Positions 45,201-56,479 of a DNA stretch of 64,000 nt are shown piece after piece. Origin of the DNA: Nematostella vectensis (lineage: Eukaryota > Cnidaria > Anthozoa > Actiniaria > Edwardsiidae); NCBI RefSeq assembly GCF_932526225.1, contig NC_064035.1:5579501-5643500 (forward strand), read 5' to 3'. The notes beneath the pieces were generated by a model. The model ran no database searches. It was not told where the DNA came from and was given only the letters and a program-made list of their open reading frames with translations. Both the position numbers and the translations under genes were made by a program. Each line of letters opens with the position of its first letter. Position 1 is the stretch's first letter.

Positions 45201-48200
45201 GGACTGCGCAAAAGACTAAAATCGTTGGTATAAGATAGCCTGCAAGTGCGACTGCAATATGACTGCAAGGGAAAGTGATGGGAGGGGTGGGCGATTTTAA
45301 TCTGCTCTAATTTTTTTCTCGAATCCTCAGGTTTTCACGATTGTTTTTTTTTCCTTGCACCTAAGGTCGGCAACATTTTTCCTATATTTCTTCTTTGCAT
45401 CATTTTCTTTTGCTTTTCGTCCCACCTCCTCATCATCATCTGGCTCTTCAGTAAGCAGCAGTTACAAATCAAAGGCAGGACGTGAGAATTTTTGTAACAT
45501 TTCAGGCACCAGGCCCACTCAGTCACCAGTTACCCAGGCTCCCACTGATCCTCCGACACATGCTCCCGTGACTTCAGGACCCACCACATCGCCGACAGGA
45601 GCTGTTGGTGAGATTTTTTTTTTTTAGTCATACGTGCGAATTACAAGCATGATTTATGATTTGTAGAGATTGATTAGTAAGGGGGGAGGGGGACGGGGAC
45701 GGGGACGGGGAGGGGGAGGGGGAGGTCTAAAAGTGATAGGGGTGCTCGTCGGAGATTCGAAATACTCCTAAAAAGACCCGTGCACCAAAAATAGCTTCCC
45801 TTGAAAGACCCCAGAAGCTAACATTACCTCTAAGCCTATTTTCTCTCAGATACCCCCTAAAAATACGACAAGCATCGGCCTATCTGGTCGACATATAAGA
45901 GCCTCTGAAGAGGGATATTGATTAGAAAAGAATCCTGATGTACGTGCACAGGGTTAAAGTGTGCTGACAAACGAAGAGAATGCCCTGATTGGGCGAGAAG
46001 AGGAAAATGCTCCAAATCTGGGTGGACGTTCAGGAACTGTCTGATCAGTTGCAAGGCGCGCTGTGACACCGCGCCCCCAAAAGCCCCAGGTGGGTAAAAT
46101 GATAATGCATGCAAGCGATAGGCAGAATAACGAAATGCCCCCTGTATGCAGGTATGCAAGGGGAAATAGGAAGGGGGAATATTGGGATGGGAGGGTACTT
46201 GCTTTGTTTTTTGTACAAGACAACAGCTTAGTCGTTGTCGCCGTTTCGCGGCTCTTTGTCGCTAGGCGTTTCCAGGTAGTGCTCCCAAAAAGCCAAAAAA
46301 GTGCTCCCCAAAACACCCAAAAAGTGCTTAAAAAGTGCTCTAAAATCAAAATTGTGCTCAAATAGTGCTCATTGGCGAAAAGAAAATTACCGTATATTTT
46401 TAAAATAATTTAGAGATAAGTTGTGTTTTAATTAAAATTTGAATAAAAGAAAGAATATTGCTTTTAATAAATACATGCATTAGAGTATCTTATTTTGTTG
46501 TCCATGAACGGGTAAATCATACTTAAGTGTATAACAACTAAGGACTTTGTTCTCTTTTGTGTTTGTTTACCTTTGTTTTTTGGATACTACTAAAAACAAT
46601 GTTCATTTACAAACATCACCAATGTCAATAATGTCAAACCTGATAACAGACCCTAATTATAACAATCTCCCAACGAGAAATAATTACAATAGATGTAAAA
46701 CAGGAAAACATTGCAAACAGATCTTCTAGATAAGGCATTCTATTATTGTAATGAACTCCACAGGTTACCCAATATTTGTGGTTACCAAAGCACAGGCTAC
46801 CCATTAAAATGTCGAAATCACCAGTCTTACAGTCTTAGCCTAGTTGAGATAATATTATTTGTAGTCAAGGAAACTAGAAATGTCTATATAAGACAACAAA
46901 ATCTAGTAACTTGAGTTAAAAAAGCTAGAAGTTGACTTGTTTACCCAAAAAGTGCTCTCTGATCAAAATAGTGCTCCTAAACCCAAATTGCGCTAAAGTA
47001 GTGCCGAGCACAATCTGGAAAGGCCTTTGTCGCGGCTCGTGAGTAGTGAACTTGAGCCTCAGGAACCAGGTTACCCGATAATGGGATTCGTTTCTCAAGC
47101 AAGAATAGAATCCAGGTCAGGGAATGCGAATCCTTCCCGGATAAAGGATGTGTATCGCCACAAACTTCATTAACCTGGGGACGTAAAAGAACCTCTGGGG
47201 ATTCTGGTCCGTCGAACCATCTTTGGTAACAGTGCTTATTACCAACTAAACCATAATCACTTACGAGTACTCAATTACGCTTCGACTTACGAGTAAAGTC
47301 AGACACATGTGAAGCGAATTTGATCATGTCTCTCGATGTTATTTTGCGCTATACAAATACTAAAAACTTCATTCGCTCTTGTAGGCTCGTGTGGACAAGC
47401 CCTCGGACTCGGTTGGAATCCGACTCTCCCCGACATCGCCTTTTCTGCGTCGACCACTCTTAGACCAGGTGCGTGCGGAACAAAAAGTATGCATCCAATA
47501 ATTTCATGCTTTAATCCTGAAATGTATATCAAATTCCTAACACATCTACACCGAGCAATAATACTGGTTTTAAGATCAACATTTTTGCGGTTTTCACAAC
47601 TGTAAAATGTGCGGCTGGTTATCACGATTCAACGATTTTTTTTATATAACTACGCATTTTCCCCACGCAAGAGTTAATGTTCTTCTAGTAATCGTTTTTC
47701 ACGGATCCCTTAATGTGCGTGCTTTCCCAAGGAGGAGGATGGGAAGCTGCGGCCCATAGCGCCAGGCTGTACATGGAAGACGATCATAACCGGAGGCTGA
47801 TTGGGGGTTGGTGCCCAACGTCTCGCGATAACAGTTGGCTCAAGATTGACCTGGGACGAGAGAAGCGTTTAACGGCCATCGCAACCCAAGGTTGGCCTCA
47901 CTTAAGGGGTTAACAAAGAGGGAGGGCGTTTGGGATAGTGAGGTTAAATTTTCACCCTTTATAACACAAGAAAATTTATCCCTAAACTATAAATGAATAT
48001 TAGTGTAATTAACAAGTTTCTCGAATTAGAATCCCACTGTCTGTGTTTTCGGGAGAACATGTTCTCCTGGTGTTTTATATTAAATTCTAGTATTGTAAGA
48101 GACGGAGGTGTAGGGATATTATTTGTAGGCACGGCTTTTAGCTCTAGAGGGGGGGAGGGCTTATTGTAAGGGATGGCTTTTAGCTCTACAGGGGGGAGGG

Positions 48201-51200
48201 CTTATTGTAAGGGATGGATTTTAGCTCTACAGGGGGGGAGGGCTTATTGTAAGGGATGGCTTTTAGCTCTACAGGGGGAGGGCTTATTGTAAGGGATGGC
48301 TTTTAGCTCTACAGGGGGAGGGCTTATTGGAAGGGATGGCTTTTAGCTCTACAGGGGGGAGGGCTTATTGTAAGGGATGGCTTTTAGCTCTACAGGGGGG
48401 GGGCTTATTGTAAGGGATGGCTTTTAGCTCTACAGGGGGAGGGCTTATTGGAAGGGATGGCTTTTAGCTCTACAGGGGGGAGGGCTTATTGTAAGGGATG
48501 GCTTTTAGCTCTACAGGGGGGAGGGCTTATTGTAAGGGATGGCTTTTAGCTCTACAGGGGGGGAAGGGCTTATTGTAAGGGATGGCTTTTAGCTCTACAG
48601 GGGGGAGGGCTTATTGTAAGGGAAGGCTTTTAGCTCTACAGGGGGGAGGGCTTATTGTAAGGGATGGCTTTTAGCTCTACAGGGGGAGGGCTTATTGTAA
48701 GGGATGGCTTCAAGCTCTACAGGGGGGGAGGGGCTTATTGGAAGGGATGGCTTTTAGCTCTACAGGGGGAGGGCTTATTGTAAGGGATGGCTTTTAGCTC
48801 TACAGGGGGGAGGGCTTATTGTAAGGGATGGCTTTTAGCTCTACAGGGGGGAAGGGCTTATTGTAAGGGATGGCTTTTAGCTCTACAGGGGGGGAGGGCT
48901 TATTGTAAGGGATGGCTTTTAGCTCTACAGGGGGGGAGGGCTTATTGTAAGGGATGGCTTTTAGCTCTACAGGGGGAAGGGCTTATTGTAAGGGATGGCT
49001 TTTAGCTCTAAAGGGGGAGGGCTTATTGTAAGGGATGGATTTTAGCTCTAAAGGGGGGAGGGCTTATTGTAAGGGATGGCTTTTAGCTCTACAGGGTGGG
49101 GGAGGGCTTATTGTAAGGGATGGCTTTTAGCTCTACAGGGGGAGGGCTTATTGTAAGGGATGGATTTTAGCTCTACAGGGGGGAGGGCTTATTGTAAGGG
49201 ATGGCTTTTAGCTCTACAGGGGGGGAGGAGGGCTTATTGTAAGGGATGGCTTTTAGATCTACAGGGGGGAGGGCTTATTGTAAGGGATGGCTTTTAGCTC
49301 TACAGGGGGGGAGGGCTTATTGTAAGGGATGGCTTTTAGCTCTACAGGGGGAGGGCTTATTGTAAGGGATGGCTTTTAGCTCTACAGGGGTAGGGCTTAT
49401 TGTAAGGGATGGCTTTTAGCTCTACAGGGGGAAGGGCTTATTGTAAGGGATGGCTTTTAGCTCTACAGGGGGGAGGGCTTATTGTAAGGGATGGCTTTTA
49501 GCTCTACAGGGGGAGGGCTTATTGTAAGGGATGGCTTTTAGCTCTACAGGGGGGAGGGCTTATTGTAAGGGATGGCTTCTAGCTCTACAGGGGGGAGGGC
49601 TTATTGTAAGGGATGGCTTTTAGCTCTACAGGGGGGAGGGCTTATTGTAAGGGATGGCTTTTAGCTCTACAGGGAGGAGGGCTTATTGTAAGGGATGGCT
49701 TTTAGCTCTACAGGGGGGGAGGGCTTATTGTAAGGGATGGCTTTTAGCTCTAGAGGGGGGAGGGCTTATTGTAAGGGATGGCTTTTAGCTCTACAGGGGG
49801 GAGGGCTTATTGGAAGGGATGGCTTTTAGCTCTACAGGGGGGAAGGCTTATTGTAAGGGATGGCTTTTAGCTCTACAGGGGGAGGGCTTATTGTAAGGGA
49901 TGGCTTTTAGCTCTACAGGGGGAGGGCTTATTGTAAGGGATGGCTTTTAGCTCTACAGGGGGGAGGGCTTATTGTAAGGGATGGCTTTTAGCTCTACAGG
50001 GGGGAGGGCTTATTGTAAGGGATGGCTTTTAGCTCTACAGGGGGGAGGACTTATTGTAAGGGATGGCTTTTAGCTCTACAGGGGGGAGGGGCTTATTGGA
50101 AGGGATGGCTTTTTGCTCTACAGGGGGGAGGACTTATTGTAAGGGATGGCTTTTAGCTCTACAGGGGAAGGGCTTATTGTAAGGGATGGCTTTTAGCTCT
50201 ACAGGGGGGGAGGGCTTATTGTAAGGGATGGCTTTTAGCTCTACAGGGGGGGAGGGCTTATTGTAAGGGATGGCTTTTAGCTCTACAGGGGGGGAGGGCT
50301 TATTGTAAGGGATGGCTTTTAGCTCTACAGGGGGGGAGGGCTTATTGTAAGGGATGGCTTTTAGCTCTACAGGGGGGAGGGCTTATTGTAAGGGATGGCT
50401 TTTAGCTCTACAGGGGGGGAGGGCTTATTGTAAGGGATGGCTTTTAGCTCTACAGGGGGAAGGGCTTATTGTAAGGGATGGCTTTTAGCTCTACAGGGGG
50501 GGAGGGCTTATTGTAAGGGATGGCTTTTAGCTCTACAGGGGGGAGGGGCTTATTGGAAGGGATGGCTTTTAGCTCTACAGGGGGAGGGCTTATTGTAAGG
50601 GATGGCTTTTAGCTCTACAGGGGGAGGGCTTATTGTAAGGGATGGCTTCTAGCTCTACAGGGGGGGAGGGGCTTATTGGAAGGGATGGCTTTTAGCTCTA
50701 CAGGGGGAGGGCTTATTGTAAGGGATGGCTTTTAGCTCTACAGGGGGGAGGGCTTATTGTAAGGGATGGCTTTTAGCTCTACAGGGGGAAGGGCTTATTG
50801 TAAGGGATGGCTTTTAGCTCTACAGGGGGGGAGGGCTTATTGTAAGGGATGGCTTTTAGCTCTACAGGGGGGGAGGGCTTATTGTAAGGGATGGCTTTTA
50901 GCTCTACAGGGGGAAGGGCTTATTGTAAGGGATGGCTTTTAGCTCTAAAGGGGGAGGGCTTATTGTAAGGGATGGATTTTAGCTCTAAAGGGGGGAGGGC
51001 TTATTGTAAGGGATGGCTTTTAGCTCTACAGGGTGGGGGAGGGCTTATTGTAAGGGATGGCTTTTAGCTCTACAGGGGGAGGGCTTATTGTAAGGGATGG
51101 CTTTTAGCTCTACAGGGGGAGGGCTTATTGTAAGGGATGGCTTTTAGCTCTACAGGGGGAGGGCTTATTGTAAGGGATGGCTTTTAGCTCTACAGGGGGG

Positions 51201-54200
51201 AGGGCTTATTGTAAGGGATGGCTTTTAGCTCTACAGGGGGAGGGCTTATTGTAAGGGATGGCTTCAAGCTCTACAGGGGGGGAGGGGCTTATTGGAAGGG
51301 ATGGCTTTTAGCTCTACAGGGGGGGAGGGCTTATTGTAAGGGATGGCTTTTAGCTCTACAGGGGGAAGGGCTTATTGTAAGGGATGGCTTTTAGCTCTAA
51401 AGGGGGAGGGCTTATTGTAAGGGATGGATTTTAGCTCTAAAGGGGGGAGGGCTTATTGTAAGGGATGGCTTTTAGCTCTACAGGGTGGGGGAGGGCTTAT
51501 TGTAAGGGATGGCTTTTAGCTCTACAGGGGGAGGGCTTATTGTAAGGGATGGATTTTAGCTCTACAGGGGGGAGGGCTTATTGTAAGGGATGGCTTTTAG
51601 CTCTACAGGGGGGGAGGAGGGCTTATTGTAAGGGATGGCTTTTAGATCTACAGGGGGGAGGGCTTATTGTAAGGGATGGCTTTTAGCTCTACAGGGGGGG
51701 AGGGCTTATTGTAAGGGATGGCTTTTAGCTCTACAGGGGGAGGGCTTATTGTAAGGGATGGCTTTTAGCTCTACAGGGGTAGGGCTTATTGTAAGGGATG
51801 GCTTTTAGCTCTACAGGGGGAAGGGCTTATTGTAAGGGATGGCTTTTAGCTCTACAGGGGGGAGGGCTTATTGTAAGGGATGGCTTTTAGCTCTACAGGG
51901 GGAGGGCTTATTGTAAGGGATGGCTTTTAGCTCTACAGGGGGGAGGGCTTATTGTAAGGGATGGCTTCTAGCTCTACAGGGGGGAGGGCTTATTGTAAGG
52001 GATGGCTTTTAGCTCTACAGGGGGGAGGGCTTATTGTAAGGGATGGCTTTTAGCTCTACAGGGGGGAGGGCTTATTGTAAGGGATGGCTTTTAGCTCTAC
52101 AGGGGGGGAGGGCTTATTGTAAGGGATGGCTTTTAGCTCTAGAGGGGGGAGGGCTTATTGTAAGGGATGGCTTTTAGCTCTACAGGGGGGAGGGCTTATT
52201 GGAAGGGATGGCTTTTAGCTCTACAGGGGGGAAGGCTTATTGTAAGGGATGGCTTTTAGCTCTACAGGGGGAGGGCTTATTGTAAGGGATGGCTTTTAGC
52301 TCTACAGGGGGAGGGCTTATTGTAAGGGATGGCTTTTAGCTCTACAGGGGGGAGGGCTTATTGTAAGGGATGGCTTTTAGCTCTACAGGGGGGAGGGCTT
52401 ATTGTAAGGGATGGCTTTTAGCTCTACAGGGGGGAGGACTTATTGTAAGGGATGGCTTTTAGCTCTACAGGGGGGAGGGGCTTATTGGAAGGGATGGCTT
52501 TTTGCTCTACAGGGGGGAGGACTTATTGTAAGGGATGGCTTTTAGCTCTACAGGGGAAGGGCTTATTGTAAGGGATGGCTTTTAGCTCTACAGGGGGGGA
52601 GGGCTTATTGTAAGGGATGGCTTTTAGCTCTACAGGGGGAGGGCTTATTGTAAGGGATGGCTTTTAGCTCTACAGGGGGGGAGGGCTTATTGTAAGGGAT
52701 GGCTTTTAGCTCTACAGGGGGAAGGGCTTATTGTAAGGGATGGCTTTTAGCTTTACAGGGGGGGAGGGCTTATTGTAAGGGATGGCTTTTAGCTCTACAG
52801 GGGGGAGGGGCTTATTGGAAGGGATGGCTTTTAGCTTTAAAGGGGGGAGGGCTTATTGTAAGGGATGGCTTTTAGCTCTACAGGGGGAGGGCTTATTGTA
52901 AGGGATGGCTTTTAGCTCTACAGGGGGAGGGCTTATTGTAAGGGATGGATTTTAGCTCTACAGGGGGGAGGGGCTTATTGTAAGGGATGGCTTTTAGCTC
53001 TACAGGGGGGAGGGCTTATTGTAAGGGATGGCTTTTAGCTCTACAGGGGGGGAGGGCTTATTGTAAGGGATGGCTTTTAGCTCTACAGGGGGAGGGCTTA
53101 TTGTAAGGGATGGCTTTTAGCTCTACAGGGGTAGGGCTTATTGTAAGGGATGGCTTTTAGCTCTACAGGGGGAAGGGCTTATTGTAAGGGATGGCTTTTA
53201 GCTCTACAGGGGGGAGGGCTTATTGTAAGGGATGGCTTTTAGCTCTACAGGGGGAGGGCTTATTGTAAGGGATGGCTTTTAGCTCTACAGGGGGGAGGGC
53301 TTATTGTAAGGGATGGCTTCTAGCTCTACAGGGGGGAGGGCTTATTGTAAGGGATGGCTTTTAGCTCTACAGGGGGGAGGGCTTATTGTAAGGGATGGCT
53401 TTTAGCTCTACAGGGGGGAGGGCTTATTGTAAGGGATTGCTTTTAGCTCTACAGGGGGGGAGGGCTTATTGTAAGGGATGGCTTTTAGCTCTACAGGGGG
53501 AGGGCTTATTGTAAGGGATGGCTTTTAGCTCTACAGGGGGAAGGGCTTATTGTAAGGGATGGCTTTTAGCTCTACAGGGGGGAGGGCTTATTGTAAGGGA
53601 TGGCTTTTAGCTCTACAGGGGGAGGGCTTATTGTAAGGGATGGCTTTTAGCTCTACAGGGGGGAGGGCTTATTGTAAGGGATGGCTTCTAGCTCTACAGG
53701 GGGGAGGGCTTATTGTAAGGGATGGCTTTTAGCTCTACAGGGGGGAGGGCTTATTGTAAGGGATGGCTTTTAGCTCTACAGGGGGGGAGGAGGGCTTATT
53801 GTAAGGGATGGCTTTTAGATCTACAGGGGGGAGGGCTTATTGTAAGGGATGGCTTTTAGCTATAAAGGGGGGAGGGCTTATTGAAAGGGATGGCTTTTGG
53901 CTATAGCTGTCTAGGGGTGGGGGGTGGGTATTAAGCCTGTTCAGCACACGCTAGTTGCGTGAAAGACGGAAAAGCTGACCGAAGCTCCAATCTCCCTATT
54001 TTTGGTCGAGCGCTACGTTCGGCTAATAAGCTAGAGCTTATTGAAATGGAGGGCTTTTAGTTCTAGATGGGGGAAGGGCTTATTGGAAGGGGAGGCTTAG
54101 AACCTTTAAGTCTGGTAGCAGTATTTGCTAAAAACTTTGATTGTTTTTATTTCTCAGGACGGGACGTGTTCTATGAGCACGTCGAGAGATACGAGCTGGA

Positions 54201-55830
54201 GTTTAGCAGGGATGGTAGCAACTGGACCAAGTACCCCAAGGTCTGCATTTTTATAACAACTCTTTTAATTACTGGTTTTACTCAAACTAACTGTGCTGCG
54301 CGTCGTCAAGTTTTCAAGCAGTAAATACGCTATGCCCACAATATGAATTATTCAAGAACAATTTCTATTACTTCATACCAACATGATATTAAAACAGGTG
54401 CGTGCCGAAGGATGCAAAGATTGCGCGTACCCTTCCCCAGTAACCGCCAAAGATAAAACATTACTTATTGGAGGATCGTCAAATTCTTTCAAATGGTTTT
54501 CCATGTGATGCCTATGGCTGCATACCCCGAGCAAATCCTGTGTACGCTCCTGTTCAGGAGAATTGCGATCACTCCATCATACTTTCCATATAGTATAATC
54601 CCTCAGGTATTCAAGGGCAATAGCGATCACTTCATCATACTCTCCATATGATATAATCTCCCAGGTATTCAAGAGAATTACGATCACTCCATCATACTCT
54701 CCATATGATATATTTCCCAGGTATTCAAGGGCAATACCGATCACATTATCTTACTCTCCATATGATAAATCCCTCATGTATTCAAGGGCAATACCGATCA
54801 CTTCATCATGCTCTACATATATATCCCACAGGTATTCAAGGGCAATACCGATCACTTCATCATACTCTCCATATGATATATCCCTCGGGTATCCAAGGGC
54901 AATACCGAGCACTATATCATACTCTCCATATGATATATCCCCCAGGTATCCAAGGGCAATACCGATCACTTTATCATACTCTCCATATGATATATCACTC
55001 AGGTATTCAAGGGCAATTGCGATCACTTCATCATACTCTCCATATGATATATCCCTCAGGTATTCAAGGGCAATACCGACCACTATATCATACTCTCCAT
55101 ATGATATATCCCTCAGGTATTCAAGGGCAATACCGATCACTATATCATACTCTCCATATGATGTATCACTCAGGTATTCAAGGGCAATACCGATCACTAT
55201 ATCATACTCTCCATATGATGTATCACTCAGGTATTCAAGGGCAATACCGATCACTATATCATACTCTCCATATGATGTATCACTCAGGTATTCAAGGGCA
55301 ATACCGATCACTTCATCATACTCTCCATATGATGTATCACTCAGGTATTCAAGGGCAATACCGATCACTATATCATACTCTCCATATGATGTATCACTCA
55401 GGTATTCAAGGGCAATACCGATTACTTCATCATACTCTCCATATGATATATCCCTCAGGTATTCAAGGGCAATACCGATCACTATATCATACTCTCCATA
55501 TGATGTATCACTCAGGTATTCAAGGGCAATACCGATCACTATATCATACTCTCCATATGATGTATCACTCAGGTATTCAAGGGCAATACCGATCACTTCA
55601 TCATACTCTCCATATGATGTATCACTCAGGTATTCAAGGGCAATACCGATCACTTCATCATACTCTCCATATGATATATCCCTCAGGTATTCAAGGGCAA
55701 TTGCGATCACTTCACGCCAGTGCTCAACACCTTCCAGCCCCAAGTAGCACGCTTCATCCGGGTACTTCCACTTGGTAACCAGTACGCGTGGCCATGCATG
55801 CGCCTGGAGCTCTACGGCTGTGACTCCTAG
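39284..55830 (+). CDS. Secreted astacin (M12A) metalloprotease with three ShKT domains and F5/8C domain, copy B
   Basis: Exons: 39284-39359, 39817-40005, 40809-40932, 41661-41839, 42175-42393, 43519-43590, 44557-44682, 45021-45131, 45506-45607, 45952-46089, 47385-47468, 47732-47890, 54158-54240, 55687-55830. All are GT-AG and in phase; 601 aa. The architecture is as in copy A. The zinc site is HEIGHSVGFWHEQSRPDRD, which is the astacin consensus form, and the Met-turn is SIMHY. The first ShKT has the regular Cys pattern (CSDKSQNC). The Thr/Pro linker exon is 102 nt (TRPTQSPVTQAPTDPPT and on) against 30 nt in A, and the protein ends at YGCDS directly after the last discoidin Cys. Intron 12 is 6.3 kb because of the 41 bp array. 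A possible poly(A) signal AATAAA lies at 56247-56252. By these criteria B looks like the more conserved member; no broken residue was seen. Confidence 0.92.
40936..41254. mobile_element. MITE (CAGGCCCGTAC family) inserted at the exon 3 donor of gene B
   Basis: Copy A reads GGGGTAAGTTAGAAAA across this site. In B about 320 bp are inserted just after GGTAAG, beginning CAGGCCCGTACCCAGG and ending CCAAGGTACGGGCCTG (inverted), with a poly-C tract at 41209-41227. The insertion begins only four to six bases inside the intron, so the donor now reads GTAAGC in place of GTAAGT. Confidence 0.8.
42394..43480 (+). repeat. Minisatellite of the exon 5 end plus 5' splice site, copy B (about 21 units)
   Basis: Same unit as in copy A but fewer copies (22 occurrences including the genuine exon end). 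The first unit here is 51 bp and open in the exon frame, so use of the second donor would add 17 residues (GKCVCVLGGGDAMYKCN) without a frameshift. Later units differ in length and change frame. Confidence 0.95.
43676..44130 (-). mobile_element. Degenerate LINE 3' end in intron 6, copy B
   Basis: Counterpart of the fragment at 18956-19400, with the same C-terminal knuckle and the CTATGT-like tail. It is inherited from before the duplication. Confidence 0.6.
46262..47024. mobile_element. hAT-like non-autonomous element (763 bp) with perfect 8 bp target duplication, only in copy B
   Basis: CTTTGTCG occurs once at the empty site in copy A and flanks the element on both sides here (46254-46261 and 47025-47032). 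The ends are CTAGGCGTTTCCAG and CTGGAAAGGC, inverted. Short AGTGCTC-type repeats crowd both subterminal regions, as expected for transposase binding. No transposase frame. The 8 bp duplication and TTTCCAG ends point to the hAT superfamily. Confidence 0.85.
48128..53910 (+). repeat. 41 bp minisatellite filling intron 12 of gene B (about 140 units)
   Basis: The unit is GGCTTTTAGCTCTACAG, a G-run of variable length ending GAGGG, CTTATT, then GTAAGGGAT. Only two or three degenerate units exist at the same place in copy A (26696-26820), so the expansion is later than the duplication or has been lost from A. Most length variation is in the G-run. Rare marker variants recur with constant spacing, showing that blocks over 1 kb were duplicated within the array. 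Confidence 0.95.
54555..55686 (+). repeat. 57 bp minisatellite of the exon 14 start plus 3' splice site, copy B (about 20 units)
   Basis: Same unit as in copy A. A subfamily with TATGATGTATCACTCAG as the acceptor region dominates units between about 55150 and 55640. Every unit from about 54990 on keeps the 57 bp length, and every unit ends in the same in-frame TGA in the exon frame. The genuine acceptor is at 55686/55687. Confidence 0.95.
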
Positions 55831-55835
55831 AGGTA

Positions 55836-56010
55836 AGTCACGTGACCCAAAAGCATACCACATGACTCAGAGGTACGTTACTTGCCCCTAAACAGGCACC
55901 GCTGAGGGGGAGGGGCTGGGTTATTGTCGCCCCCCTACTTTTCAGCATACTCCGCGGTCCCTGCTAAAGGGAGGTACGTCACGTGACTCTGAAGGGAGGT
56001 ACGTCACGTG
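55836..56010. promoter_or_regulatory. GTCACGTGAC cluster at the 3' end of gene B
   Basis: Perfect palindromes at about 55837 and 55978 and a GTCACGTGAA variant at about 56001, matching the cluster behind gene A. Confidence 0.4.
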
Positions 56011-56479
56011 AATCTTTACGGTCCAACTCATGTGACTTTAAGATCTAGATGATACGGTAGGCCATAAGAGGTCTAGCAGTTTCTAGACTAGAATCTACAC
56101 ATCTACCAATGTGCTAGACTAGAGAAGTGAATTAATACCGTTTTCTTCTTTTTTCTACAGAACTCTTCATACACCCACCAGAAAATGGAGAAAATCAAAA
56201 CTCATTTATTTAAAGCTTAGAAGACAGAAAAAATATATATCGAATTAATAAAGAGTACCATGAACCAAGCCTAATGGTCCGTGTGTGGGTGTGAATCGTG
56301 TATGGAGCAAAGGAGTAGGGGACTTGTTATTATGAGTCTTCTTGTGTTGTTGTATCCGATTTTGGAAAATCGGGTGCCATCGTGGATTTTTGTACGTGTG
56401 GGAAGTTCACACACGTCATTATACTTCCTGTTGCATAATAACAAAAATATAATAGATAGGAACAACACCATTATTACCG

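Larger units (their letters stand above)
36763..56039 (+). repeat. Segmental duplication, copy B
   Basis: Direct-repeat partner of 11056-28511. It keeps about 105 bp at 36856-36960 that copy A lacks, and it carries insertions and array expansions listed separately. The 8.25 kb between the two copies is filled with transposons. Confidence 0.95.

Noticed and set aside
54705..55863. Long open frames on both strands through the 57 bp array
   Set aside because: 57 is a multiple of three, so frames without a stop in the unit stay open; the true exon frame is the closed one.
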